Shown: in pieces, positions 44,298 to 56,286 of the stretch | Layout: each line of letters starts with the position of its first letter | Numbering within the stretch: position 1 is the first letter of the stretch | From: Plasmodium malariae | Lineage: Eukaryota > Apicomplexa > Aconoidasida > Haemosporida > Plasmodiidae | NCBI RefSeq assembly: GCF_900090045.1 | Contig: NC_041775.1 | Span: 898,501-962,500, forward strand | Direction of reading: 5' to 3' | Length of the DNA: 64,000 bases | Notes under the pieces: generated by a model | What the model was told of the DNA's origin: nothing | Database searches by the model: none | What the model saw: the letters and a program-made list of their open reading frames with translations, nothing else | Made by a program: the position numbers and the translations under genes

Positions 44298-47200
44298 TCA
44301 TATAAAGTATGAACTATCCGTGCTTACATTCTCGACGGAAGCATCTGCGTCATCGGATATGGATGGGATAACTTTTGAATCTTCGTCTTGTGATAGCAAT
44401 TCGACTAAATTTCTGTGGCTCATGTTTCTGGTTACTCTCATGCTAACTTCATCGTTTGTGTTTATATTTTCATCGCTCTTGGACCTGATCTTACTCGTTT
44501 TGCCCTCCTTCCCCCGGTCCCTATGTTTGTTTCCTTTTTTTTCCCCCTTCTTGTCATTGCTGCTCCCATCGCTGTCCTCTTCACTCTCTTTACCACTATC
44601 CTGGATACTATCCTCACCACTGCACTCCCTGCTTCTCTTGCCATTTTTCCCTTCCTTTTTTTTGTTAAGTTGTTCTTTTTTCTTTTCCTTTTGATACTCC
44701 ACTATTTCGAGGAGCTTGTGTGCATATTCCTTTCCGCTTGTTTTTCTTCTCGCACTCGGACCGTCATCATCATCGTCCTCCTCCTCATCATCCTCCTCCT
44801 CCTCTTCGTCATCGTTCTCATCTTCTTCAACATTTTCGTCTTCCTCTTCCTCTTCCTCCTCGTCATCCGCTTCTTCGTCGTCGTCGTCGTCCTCGTCCTC
44901 CCCTTCATAAAAGTCTTCTTCCTCTTCCTCTTCCTCATCCTCTTCATCGTCATCCAAACCACCTCTGCACTTCTTTCCCCCCTTGACCGTCTTCCCCTCC
45001 GAACCCTTCAGTTGTACCCCCTCTTCCCCTTGGCAAATCTTAGTCTGTTTGACTTTCTGCTTAATGAGATCATCTCTAAATTCAATTTTACAACTCATAG
45101 CAAATGTAACAAATTTGGTGGTAAGTTTTTTAAGAATTGGTGAGTTGTTAAAATCATTTATTTTAAAATCACTAGCATCTTTAACTGCTTTAATTAAGAT
45201 TTCATCTGGTACTGTATCCATATTTTGATGATGAGCCCATGTATTTACATCATCTTCTTCAAAATCTTCTAACTGCTCCGAATAATTTTCTGAAGCATCT
45301 TTAGAATTACATCTATTACATTCAATATTATCATGGGTTTCACATATAGTATTCATTTTGTAGTTGAAAAGCTTTTTTACGTTTTCATCTGATAGTTGAT
45401 CTTTTGATAAATTTGTATTTGTTACAATCATAGAAGATAAACCATCTTTACTTATTTGTCTTTGATATACTTTTTCATCAATAGTACCTGTACAAAATAG
45501 CCTATATATGAAACATATTTTTTTTTGACCTTCACGCCATACTCTAGCTAATGCTTGTTTATCATTTGCTGGATTCCAATCTGGATCTAACAACACTAAT
45601 CTGTTTGAACTTATTAAGTTAATACCACATCCTCCAGATTTTGAAGATAAGAGAAAAATGAAAATATCTTCTGAATGGGTAAACTCACTTATTACTTTAT
45701 GCCTTTTCTTTATACTTATTCCACCATCTAATCGAACAAATTTGTAAAAATTTTCTTTACATAATATTTCCATATAATCTAACGTCTGTGTATAATTACT
45801 CACAATGACTACTTTATCGGTTGTGTTGTGTTTAATATTTTTAAGCAAAAAATGTAATAACTGAAATTTGCAAGATAAATTGTAGTAACACCTGTACGTA
45901 TCTCTCCTACATTCTTCTAACAGCCTTTTTACCGATTTATCGTAGTCTATCTCTACTGCTTTTCTTCGTTCCCTTATATTATCGCATTCTAAGGCAGAAC
46001 TGGAGTAAGCGGTGGATGAAGCAATGCCAGACGTACCACCAGACACAGCGCTAGACCCACCTCCTACCGCTGCAGTCGCTGCGGACGAGGAGGAGATGCT
46101 CCCCCCGCTCTTGTTCAAAGACTTGCTTCCCTTTGACGACTTTTCAAACTGTGTAATTACGTCCTCTAACAACCTGGAGAGAGGTATATGTCCAATGTCC
46201 TTTATATCATTTGCATTCAACAAGAGTGGATGGTTGCATATTTTCTCTAACTTTTTAATATTGATGAGAACGTTAACTTTACTATTCGAATGATCATTTT
46301 TTAAAATTTTCTTGTCCTTCAAAAATAATACATATAAAGCTTCTTGAATTGGGTTCAGTTTAATAAAAATGTTAATAAGATATTTAACAGGTAATACTTT
46401 AGATAATAAATTATTTGTTCTTCTTAGGATAAATTTATTTGTAATATTAGACAACTCAGCTAATCTTTCTGAAGCTATTTCTTGCTCTTTCACTGTTGCA
46501 TCTTTGTCTCTACCAATCAGTATAGGATTAGCAAATTTTTTCCTAAACATAATTGTATCATCAAACAAATCAGGATTACATAATGATATTAATGCAAAAA
46601 ATTCCCCTAAATCATTTTGAATAGGAGTACCTGACAATAATAATCTTTTCTTAGCAGATAATTTATATATACTAATATACGTTTTCGTTTTATCATTTTT
46701 TAAACGATGTGCTTCATCGCATATTATCATATCTATGGAAGATTTATCAAGAACTTCATTATTAATTCTAAAACATTCATATGAACATATAAGAATAGTA
46801 GACTTAAAATCATATTTAAAACCTTCTAATTTACTTACAATTTTTTCCTTAGCGTTATCATTAACACAAGTAACTGAACATCTAAATGGGAGCCATTTAT
46901 TTATCTCATCATTCCAGTTATTAATTAAGCTAGCTGGACATAAAATTAGGCATCTTCTAACTGCTGGTTTTTTATTAAATCCTTGTTTTAATAAAGTATA
47001 CAAGACAGTTATACTTTGTAAAGTTTTACCAAGTCCCATATCATCTGCTAATATGCATCCACTAATCTTTTTATCTTTTAAATTCATTAAACATTCAAAA
47101 ACAAATTGTACTCCTTCTCTTTGGTGCTCTCTTAAAAATTGAGCTAAAATTGGATCTACTTGAATTTTATTATCTTCATTTTCAAACAAAACTAACGGTT

Positions 47201-47561
47201 CAAACTTTCTTATTATTTCGTTTACTTTATTATTATTCTGCTCATCTGTTTCATCCGATTTTCTAGGTATATTATTATGTGTGAAGTTCAACCATCCTGT
47301 TCTTCTAACTTTAGCTCCTAATGTCTTTTTGAAATATAAATTTTTATCACTTACAAAACCCGGTAATGGATTCTTAAATGGATGAAACAACGTTGTTTTC
47401 TCATTCTTCCCTATACTTAAAATAGGTAGTAATGTTGCTCTTACCAATGTTATACAGGCTTTTTCTGAGTTATAATTATCGTTATATTGATCTATGTTAT
47501 TATCATCATTATTATTACTATTATTGTTGTTCCTTTTTGTGCTACCAAGGTATTTCCTCAT
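44298..47561 (-). CDS. RAD54: RAD54, SNF2-family recombination translocase
   Basis: Single exon, 1087 residues, ATG at 47561. RAD54 partners RAD51 in homologous recombination, remodelling nucleosomes and driving strand exchange in the nucleus. SNF2 helicase motifs are all present: Walker [14 protein letters not shown] (about 166-178), motif [11 protein letters not shown] (about 280), motif [13 protein letters not shown], then the C-terminal lobe [34 protein letters not shown] and [12 protein letters not shown]. The RAD54-specific zinc-like element HDNIECNRC follows at about 740-750. Ser/Ala-rich residues interrupt the lobe near 500-530. Beyond the normal end there is a long tail: a very acidic Asp/Glu run (about 867-955) and a Lys/Ser-rich end, roughly 250 residues not expected in yeast or human RAD54. 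A 26-bp repeat lies upstream of the start. Confidence 0.96.
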   Translation of the reverse strand: MRKYLGSTKRNNNNSNNNDDNNIDQYNDNYNSEKACITLVRATLLPILSIGKNEKTTLFHPFKNPLPGFVSDKNLYFKKTLGAKVRRTGWLNFTHNNIPRKSDETDEQNNNKVNEIIRKFEPLVLFENEDNKIQVDPILAQFLREHQREGVQFVFECLMNLKDKKISGCILADDMGLGKTLQSITVLYTLLKQGFNKKPAVRRCLILCPASLINNWNDEINKWLPFRCSVTCVNDNAKEKIVSKLEGFKYDFKSTILICSYECFRINNEVLDKSSIDMIICDEAHRLKNDKTKTYISIYKLSAKKRLLLSGTPIQNDLGEFFALISLCNPDLFDDTIMFRKKFANPILIGRDKDATVKEQEIASERLAELSNITNKFILRRTNNLLSKVLPVKYLINIFIKLNPIQEALYVLFLKDKKILKNDHSNSKVNVLINIKKLEKICNHPLLLNANDIKDIGHIPLSRLLEDVITQFEKSSKGSKSLNKSGGSISSSSAATAAVGGGSSAVSGGTSGIASSTAYSSSALECDNIRERRKAVEIDYDKSVKRLLEECRRDTYRCYYNLSCKFQLLHFLLKNIKHNTTDKVVIVSNYTQTLDYMEILCKENFYKFVRLDGGISIKKRHKVISEFTHSEDIFIFLLSSKSGGCGINLISSNRLVLLDPDWNPANDKQALARVWREGQKKICFIYRLFCTGTIDEKVYQRQISKDGLSSMIVTNTNLSKDQLSDENVKKLFNYKMNTICETHDNIECNRCNSKDASENYSEQLEDFEEDDVNTWAHHQNMDTVPDEILIKAVKDASDFKINDFNNSPILKKLTTKFVTFAMSCKIEFRDDLIKQKVKQTKICQGEEGVQLKGSEGKTVKGGKKCRGGLDDDEEDEEEEEEEDFYEGEDEDDDDDEEADDEEEEEEEDENVEEDENDDEEEEEDDEEEDDDDDGPSARRKTSGKEYAHKLLEIVEYQKEKKKEQLNKKKEGKNGKRSRECSGEDSIQDSGKESEEDSDGSSNDKKGEKKGNKHRDRGKEGKTSKIRSKSDENINTNDEVSMRVTRNMSHRNLVELLSQDEDSKVIPSISDDADASVENVSTDSSYFI

Positions 47562-47629
47562 TATGAAATAGGTTTACAGAAGGAAGTGCAGTACGTTGCG
47601 TATGTGTATGGGTTTATTTTATATGTACA

Positions 47630-47775
47630 TTTGTTTATGTTCACATGTGCAAGTATCTGTTTATGTTCACATGTGCAAGTATCTGTTTATGTTCACATGT
47701 GCAAGTATCTGTTTATGTTCACATGTGCATGTATCTGTTTATGTTCACATGTGCATGTATCTGTTTATGTATATT
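47630..47775. repeat. 26-bp repeat upstream of RAD54
   Basis: Five to six copies of GTTTATGTTCACATGTGCAA plus GTATCT, the last ones with GCATG for GCAAG. Begins about 70 bases upstream of the RAD54 start. The core TTCACATGTGCA holds the palindrome CACATGTG. Confidence 0.93.
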
Positions 47776-47975
47776 ATCGCGTTCGTATAATAGTTACTGC
47801 TTAAAACAATTATATATCAACACTAAAGAATGGAGAGGGGAGGATGGAAAAATAAAGTGGCATAGGAAAAACTACCTAGCAAAGGTTTAATCTAACTAAG
47901 GGGAGTTGTTTACTGCACCCAATTATACAATATGAAGAGGAAAATTTAAAAAGAATATATCAGTTCTATCTAGAC

Positions 47976-48006
<31 letters not shown>

Positions 48007-48771
48007 TCAAATAGATCATTCACAATGGTGCGTAACACGTGTGTTCAAATAAAAAGTTACTGCCTTGTTGCTAGGAGCAGTGTGTACACATATACATATG
48101 CCCTTATTATGTGAGCGCTCCAGGGGCACAGGCATGTAGATGGCAAAATGCAAAAAGATAATTATTTTACCCTTGGGAAGTACTTCATCAGCATTAAAAC
48201 GACGTGTTACTGTAATAAAGTTTTGCTTTACTCACAACAAAATTAAAAATTATAGCGCCAAATTGTACACAGTATGAAAAAAAAAAAATAATAATAATAA
48301 AATAATAAAAATAAAATTATGAATATGGATAAGAGTACAAATAAGAGTACGCATAAGAATACAAATAAGAATACCTATTTAATAATACATTTCGTTAGCA
48401 TATTTCTGCGTTAAATCGGGGGTACACACATTAAAATTTAGCTAAATGTTCGAAGCACAATCGGTATTTTTTTGCCTAATAGTTTAAAATACCATATCAC
48501 AAATATTATACGTGAAAATTGATTATTTTGATTTACTCTTAACGTATATGTATATGTACATATGCATAAGTATACATTACATTTGTATATATTTTACATA
48601 TGTACGTATCTCACATATGAATGAAAAAAAAAAAAAAAAGTGCATTTTTTTAAATGAAAATTGCTACTTTTTATGTAGTTCCAATGTACTTGAACGGTAT
48701 AATTATTACTGAATGAATGTGTTTTTGTCGGTATTTCTTTTTTATTATATATTGCTATGAACAAAATACAG

Positions 48772-48920
48772 ACAAGTAAACAAGTAAAAAAGTAAACAAG
48801 TAAAAAAGTAAACAAGTAAAGAAGTAAACAAGTAAAGAAGTAAACAAGTAAAAAAGTAAAAAAGTAAACAAGTAAAAAAGTAAACAGATAAACAAGTAAA
48901 CAAATGAGCAAGTAAACAAA
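48772..48920. repeat. 8/16-bp repeat AAGTAAACAAGTAAAA
   Basis: About eighteen 8-bp half units (AAGTAAAC or AAGTAAAA), decaying to the right. Confidence 0.9.
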
Positions 48921-49212
48921 TGAACAAATAAAAATAGTAAATATACAGATGCTTTTTTTTCTTTTTTTTTTACTTATTATTTTATTCTTCACAATATGTA
49001 TCTTAATTTTATTAATACACCTAGTGAATATTTTTTTTAATTAGCAATTTAGAGGTCATAAAAAATATACCATATTTATTAACAGGACATGTAAATAAAA
49101 GTAATTGTTTTTATTAATATATGAAAAATGTATGAATTTTTTTTTTTTTTTTTTCGAATTCGTTCTTTGGCTTGTTGTTCTTACCAAAAAACAAAAAAAG
49201 AAAAAGAATACA

Positions 49213-49385
49213 ACAAATGATAAAAACGACACAAATGATAAAAACGACACAAATGATAAAAATGATACAAATGATAAAAATGATACAAATGATACAAATG
49301 ATACACAAATGATACCAATACTACAAATGCTGCAAATATTACAAATACTACAAATGCTGCAAATATTACAAATATCACAAATAGA
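49213..49385. repeat. 18-bp repeat AAATGATAAAAACGACAC and derivatives
   Basis: Four clear 18-bp units followed by 9-bp ATGATACAA and ACAAATACT/GCAAATATT variants, just downstream of the WD40 gene. Confidence 0.88.
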
Positions 49386-49521
49386 GTGCTACTTATAATA
49401 ATAATGATGTAAAATTATGAACAGTTCAGTTGGTGTGTTTCCGAAGCAGAGAATTTTTTCCTGTAACAGTCCGTGCATTTCCAAAAGAAACTTTTTTTTT
49501 TTATGAACAAGCAATAAATAT

Positions 49522-49554
<33 letters not shown>

Positions 49555-49743
49555 GAGGCCATTTTTTGGCCCCTCTTTTGTAAGCATACACTGTTTTTTT
49601 TAAAGCATATAATTACACTATTCAAAAGAAATGACAAAAACAAAAGAATAATATTGAAAGGTGTGAGAACGGACAAAAAAAAAAAAAAAAAAGAGAATAC
49701 AGCAGGGTTACAAAAATGCCACAAAAAGAGCAGTCATAACACT

Positions 49744-51228
49744 TTACATATAATATAACTGTAACACATGTATATCACCATCTATGTCGCCGCATACTAT
49801 CTTATTGTTTACATTTTGAAAGTCCGCATCAGATGAATGTGTACTTACCTTTTTACCGTAGTGTTTATATTTATTTAAAATCGAATTATATTTGTCCCTG
49901 TCTATGTACGCATTTTCTGTTAGTATGTGTTTATTAATATTTAAATAGTAAGTTGGTTTACCTATAGGTAATATATAGTACGTGTTTTTGTATATATCCA
50001 AATCCTCTTCAAATTCGAGGTCGTTGTAAAATGTTGTACTGTTAATTATGTTACTGTTAACAATATCGTAAATGAGCAATTCGTTTTTGTAAGAACATGA
50101 AAGGATGAACTTATTTTTGTTGTCAAATTTTATGTTCCTTCTGTGATTGTTGTTCATGTCGCCTTTATATAGCCCCAGCACAGTTCCTGTGTGTTCGAAA
50201 AAAGTAAAGTAAAAACAATTTTTTTTTTTTTTTTTCATTAAGTTGAATATCTGTTAAGTTGTTCTATTTTGTTTAACTTTGTGCAACTTCGATTTCTTTT
50301 CAGTCCTTTTCACTCTTTTCCAATATGCTGAAAATTTCTTTATTCCTTACCGCTATTCTTTTCAATCAGTTTAATGCTATTATCAATTAAATTAACGCCC
50401 ACGTAATTTCTGTCGTTCGTCAGATCCATACTCAAAATGGACGATTTCATGTCGTAACTCATCATCTTTCCCATTCGCAGATCGTAAAGTCTCAAAGAGT
50501 TGTCAATACTGCAGCTGTATATTTCAAACTCATCAAGGAAAATACTACGGGGGAAGTAGAGAAGAAAAAAAAAAAAAAAGAAAAAAAAAAGAAAGTGTTA
50601 CAGTACGTGCCAAAGCAACATCAAAGGAACAGTAACAGCAATAGCATGTGCTGGAACGGGGATTGCAAAAGTGTATACACACGTACAAAGGAAAATACTT
50701 ACTCGGAAATTAAATCCTTTGCATCACTGAAGACTTGTAGGGGCCTGTTTTTCTTTTTGAAATCTCTTTCCCTGAAGTCATATATATTTACTGAATTGTT
50801 TTTGCTACAAAATAGTAATTTTTCATTTTTGCTCAGTTTAGCTACATTTACCTTATCTGACGTGGCAAAAAAACATTGTAATACTGTTAAACAAATATAC
50901 GAAATAAAATACATTAATTAAACAAATATATCGATGCAACTGCGTCATATTATATTAATATGACTAGTGAGATAATGTATATATATATTTTTTGTGGGGA
51001 TGTTTTCTGTAACCATTCACGTTAACTCTATTTAAAATTCTATTGGAAAGGGTGTCCCATAAGTACACGTACGCATCATTTCCTGAAAATTAGGAATGGG
51101 ATGATATATAAGTGTGGGCATATAAACAAATAAACAAATTAACACACGCTTGCTAAATCAACGCAGACGTACCCCCGTTCGCACACAAACATATATATGC
51201 TCATATATACATACGTACCAATTAACGT

Positions 51229-51287
<59 letters not shown>

Positions 51288-52063
51288 ACGGAATACCTGC
51301 TGAAAAAAATTTGCTGTTGTCTTTGAAAAGAGCAATATCATTTATTCCTTTTTTATGAACATCTATAAATGTACGCACAAAAATAAAGAAAAGTTGTTCA
51401 ATATAACAAATTAAAAATGGATATTAAAAAAAAAAAATAATAAATAAATATAACATATATAAAAATGCAAATATGGAAAATGTAAAACTTAACCCTTGTA
51501 CGTATTTATATGTAGATGCGTGTTCACATTCCACAGACATATTTTATTATCTAAACTTGAACTGAGGATATAATTCTCATCATTGCTGAACAGAATTTTT
51601 GTTATACATGCTAAATAAGGGGCAAAAAAAAAAAGGGACCAATTCTGTATTTTTTTTTGCAAGCACTGTTACAATACATGCATATATATAAACATATATA
51701 CATATATATATGTCCATATATATGTTTACTTTTCTCTTATCACAGCTGCATATAAGAAATAAAACATGTGAAACTGTAGCAGTATGTAGATGGCATTAAC
51801 GCTTTTCTTTTGTTTATTTTCTCCTCTTGAAAAGGAGCCATAAATGTGCGCATAGATCATTTTTTATTGACGTCAAGCTCATACACATACATACGCACAA
51901 ACGTAGACACATATACATATATACACAAATATATATATGTACAAGTGGATAGCCATATGCCAATGTTAACATCTTCCGCTAAAACAGTACTAAATGAAAA
52001 ATATGGCGAACCTTTATGTCCTGATAGTATTCCGGCTCTTTTTACGCTTATGTCAATATTCAT
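49744..52063 (-). CDS. WDR83: WD40-repeat protein, WDR83/MORG1-like (seven exons)
   Basis: Exons on the minus strand: 52063-52012, 51610-51494, 51362-51297, 51082-51014, 50883-50703, 50544-50351, 50186-49744. All introns are GT-AG and phases match throughout, giving 373 residues. WD repeats are visible as LSGHKACITKILFSNDENY...KICLWNV, then KGINDIALF...DAYVYLWD, NVAKLSKN...VNIYDFR, CSIDNSLRLYDLRMGK and IKLIEKNSGTVLGLYKG. The element LRLYDLRMGK followed by VNLIDNSIKLIEKNSG is the pattern of WDR83 (MORG1), an adaptor associated with ERK scaffolds and with the spliceosomal C complex in animals; the splicing role is the more likely one in a parasite (inference). The C terminus has a Tyr/Asn/Lys-rich extension. 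Three donors are GTT-type (GTTCGC, GTTAAG, GTTACA). Confidence 0.85.
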
Positions 52064-53278
52064 GGTGAGTGTTATTTTATTTAATTTTTTTTTTTTTTAT
52101 TTAATTTTTTTTTTTTTTTTTCCATTTGTAAATAGCATTATGAAAATAAGCATAAGGTACAAATTAATTTTTTTAATCATTGGAGGATAGGATAAAAATA
52201 GGTTTGCTTATATCATGAAGCGCTGAAATGTTTAACGCCCACTAGTATGTATATTATATATACATATATGTACATATACATGTACATGTGAAATTACGAA
52301 GATATACATGTATACATTAATGAGTACACATGAATATAGATAAAACTTTAGCTTTAGCCAAGTAATAAACCTCTCATTACTTTAATTAAAGAATGTGCAC
52401 AAAAAAAATTAGTAAAAATAATATTTACAAAGAACATTACTTTGGGTGAGTTCAAAAGACTATTTAAATTAAAAAAAAAAAAAAAAAATAGGGGCGCTTA
52501 AAAATTAGGACGGGATTGAAGAAAGATCATATATATATATGGATATGTATGAGTATGTAAGTATGATTATACATTAATGTATATATGTAGATGTTCCTAA
52601 ACCCCACAGTGGACGTTCTACTTATTCGCCTCTCCTCTGAGTAATTTTTTTTATTTTTATTTTTTTCTTTAAAAAAGCCTCATACTTGTAAAAAAAAAAA
52701 AATTAGCACAAAATTTCTTTTTTCATGTTTTTTAAGAAAAGATATTTTCATTTGAAAGGGCATTTTTATTTTGTTACTTGTGATATACGCTCATATATCT
52801 AAGCACATTAAATGCAAATTTTTAAAATGTTAAAGGAAAGGTTATATGCATTCCTGGAGAGCATTTTGAAAAAGAGACTCTCAAGGTGTTGTATGTGTGC
52901 ACCACAGTTGCATACAATATGATGCAAAAAAAAAAAAAAAAAAAGTGAAATAAAAACAAAAATTAAATAAAAAATAAGGGCATAATGGGGATACGATACA
53001 TTATAGTAGTTTTGCAAAAGAACAAAGGTTATAAGGAATATAAAAGAATAAATTACATCGAACAGGAGTATCTCTTAGAATAAAAAAAAAAAAAAAAAAT
53101 TTACTTCATTTTTTTTGTAAGTATATGAAATATTTAATTAGTTCCAAATTTTTTCTTTTCCGCTTATACGTTACTAGCTTTGTTGGAAGATTTATTTGTT
53201 TTATTTTTTTGGTCTTGAAATTTATATAAAAACGCATATGTATATTTACAAATAGTACATTAAACGAGCCGATTGGTT

Positions 53279-53430
53279 ATGTGTATTTTTGCATATTTCT
53301 GTGTATTTTTGCATATGTCTGTGTATTTTTGCATATTTCTGTGTATTTTTGCATATTTCTGTGTATTTTTGCATATGTCTGTGTATTTTTGCATATTACT
53401 GTGTATTTTTGCATATTATTATGTATTTTT
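53279..53430. repeat. 20-bp repeat GTGTATTTTTGCATATTTCT
   Basis: About seven tandem copies, with TTTCT alternating with TGTCT in a pattern close to 60 bp. Confidence 0.92.
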
Positions 53431-54775
53431 TCGTATTTTTTTTTTTTTTTTTTTTTATCACAACAGATATTGTAGCTTCCGAATGAGTTTATTTATTTTT
53501 AAAGGTTGTTAAGTGTAAAATAGTCATATGATTTTTTTTCTATTTTTTTTTTCATCTTCATTTTGTTTTTCCGTCTTTTTAGCCTACCTCCTTCATTTTT
53601 TTGTTCTATTTTAATGAAAATACGAAAAAGCTCCGAAAAATTTTGTTCAAAAAATTTGCATACTTCGCGAAGAGTAACTATGTTTCCACTAGTATTTATT
53701 TGACCAACAGTAACTGGGCGTGAAATAAAATTTCTTAAATGTAGCGTACCATTTTATGAAAAAAAAAAATAAATAAATTGTGTTAGCTCGTTCGTTCAAC
53801 GCATATGAGCGGGTACATGTAAATATGTATGTGTATATATATATATATATATATGCACAATTACTTGAAATGTATTAGTTTTCTCGCAATTTTTCTATGT
53901 ATTTTTTTTCCCCCCAATGTTCTAACATATCGCTTATGCTGCACAAAAAGATTTTTTCTATACACCTTTGCTTAATTTGGTTCAGTTTTGTTTTGTTTTG
54001 CTTTATTTTGTCTTTTTTTTTTTTTTTTTTTTTTTTTTTGATTGTTTAAGTGTTATAAATAACAATGCATGTTTTTATTTTTTTCATATTTAAAAAGAGT
54101 AAGTAAAGAATAGTTTGTGCATAGCTGCAACTGTGAAGTAGTAAGTTTTCCGCATGCAACGCGTTATACAAGTATGCATGTGCACATATATGTATATATA
54201 TATATATATATAAATGTGTATATGGTATGTATATGTATGTGTATATGGTATGTATATGTATGTGTATATGTATGTGCATACGTATGTGTATATGTATGTG
54301 CATACGTATGTGTATATGTATGTGCATACGTATGTGTATATGTATGTATATTATATATACACACTGCGTTTTCGTACTAGCCTCATTAATTTTTTTTTTT
54401 TTTTTTGCGCTTTTTGGTGTGCTATATACAGAAATATGCTACAATTCCGCATATAGCAAAACTTGATATTTTTATATTTTTTTTTTTCTGTCTCATTTTA
54501 TTGTGTCGTGTTTTATTATGTTACACTTTGTTATGTTATAGTTTATTATAGTAGAGTTTATTATGGTACACTTTATTATTGTACACTTTCTTATGATATA
54601 CTTGTTTACACTATTTTTGTTTGTTTGATTTATTTAAAAATTATATAAAAAAAAAAAAAAAGAAAAAATATTGCATTTGTATGTCAAAAATTAGGAAGAC
54701 GAAGAAAATAATATAAAATTAAAAAAGCAATATTTTCTTTTTTTCATACATAAGAATTTTTATTTTGTTTAATTT

Positions 54776-54992
54776 AATTTTGTTTTTCTGTATTTTGTTT
54801 TGTTTTTCTGTATTTTGTTTTGTTTTTCTGTATTTTGTTTTGTTTTTCTGTATTTTGTTTTGTTTTTCTGTATTTTGTTTTGTTTTATTTTATTTTGTTT
54901 TTCTGTATTTTGTTTTGTTTTTCTGTATTTTGTTTTGTTTTTCTGTATTTTGTTTTGTTTTATTTTGTTTTATTTTGTTTTATTTTTTTTTT
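54776..54992. repeat. 20-bp repeat TTTTGTTTTTCTGTATTTTG
   Basis: About eight copies interrupted by TTTTATTTTG segments. It yields Phe/Cys/Leu frames in three phases, all spurious. Confidence 0.92.
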
Positions 54993-56286
54993 TCCCTTCC
55001 TCCTCCCCCCACATAATAAGACAGAATATCTTTTCATCCAGTTAATTGAGTTATTCTATTTTTCATTGACCCCTTTTTTTTTTTTTTTTTTTTTTCTTTT
55101 CATTATTAAATGAAGTTTGTTTATTAAACTTGCACAGATTTGTTTTAAAAAAAAATCAAGGCAAAAAAAAAAAAAAAAAAAAAAATAGTAAAAAATATGC
55201 TAACAGTGTAGGCATTCTCCCTTATTTAACTTTAGTTATATAAGTGTTTACACACATAGTTTTGAAAACGAAAAAAAAAAAGGAGAAGACTGATTTTACA
55301 CACTTTGTTCCAAATACTCACTTGTTATATCAGTGTTTATAAGTCTCTCCTTCTTTTCCATTTTTGTTACTAATAATGTTTTTTAGTATTCACCAATTAA
55401 GTGTATCACCATATATTTTTTTTTTATCTTCTTCACTTCTACATATTTTTCAAGATGTAAAATGCGATATATTTCTTATTTGGTTTTATACGTGAATATG
55501 CGTATGTAAGAATTTAAGTATATATGTATGTATATATGTATGTATATATGTATTATATATGTATTATATATGTATTATATATGTATTATATATGTATTAT
55601 ATATGTACCTATATTTTTTTTTTTTTCGGGAAATATTCCCCCATCTATTTAAACTTAAAAAGATGGTCAAATTTTCCCCTGTACGTTAAGATTTTTTCTG
55701 AACTTTATGAAAAAGAGTACTGTAACAGTTATGAGATATCGCTCTTCTGTTGTTAATGTATGTTATTATTCATATATCTTAGTGTGCATTCAGTTATAAT
55801 TGTACAAAAGCACACGTAGCTTTTATGTATATATGTATATATATATATATGTATGTACATTTCATCTTTTTGCATAAAATACTACAATCCATATGTGTGT
55901 ACGTATATACATCAATACATACTTACCCACACATATATACATACTACATAAGTACGTATAACCATATATCCATAATAGTATGATAGAAAAAGACTATTTG
56001 TTTTTTAGTTTATTATTCTATTATTTTATTATTATTATTATTTTTTTTTTTTTTTGAGTGTTCGAAGAAAACAGGCGTCTTTACGTGTACATGTAAATCT
56101 GCAATGCATGTACATGTTAATGCATAAATATATTGGAAGAAATAGGTACATATGTATGCATGTGTGCGAGCTTATGTATGTATATGAGCATAGAAGAAGC
56201 AAAACGAACAAAAAAAGCATCACAGGCATTGCCTTCACTATAGATGCCATTCCGATTGCTCTAAAATCATCGAACAGTTAAAAAGA

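Larger units (their letters stand above)
47776..49743. other. Intergenic, no gene seen
   Basis: Contains an A run (47976-48004), an AAGTAAACAAGTAAAA repeat (48772-48905), an 18-bp AAATGATAAAAACGACAC repeat (49213-49300) that continues into ATACAAATGCTGCAAAT-type units, and A runs at 49529-49554. No frame is convincing. Confidence 0.7.
52064..56286. other. Divergent intergenic region, 4.2 kb
   Basis: Lies between the WD40 gene (minus) and the SF-assemblin gene (plus), so it should hold both promoters. No gene seen. It contains a 20-bp repeat at 53279-53430, a GTATATGTATGT-type repeat at 54220-54350, a TTATGTTACACTTTG-type degenerate repeat at 54505-54600, a 20-bp repeat at 54776-54990 and A/T runs at 54014-54039, 55078-55097 and 55163-55184. 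Confidence 0.7.

Noticed and set aside
44320..45143. Plus-strand open frames rich in Ser, Leu or Val
   Set aside because: Antisense shadows of the acidic tail of RAD54, which has few stops on the opposite strand because of GAA/GAG/GAT codons.
49744..50238. Separate 164-residue gene
   Set aside because: The first codons are a Lys run before a CACAG acceptor; the remainder is the last exon of the WDR83-like gene.
54765..55113. Phe/Cys-rich plus-strand frames that resemble membrane proteins
   Set aside because: Produced by the 20-bp TTTTGTTTTTCTGTATTTTG array in all three frames; no varied sequence around it.
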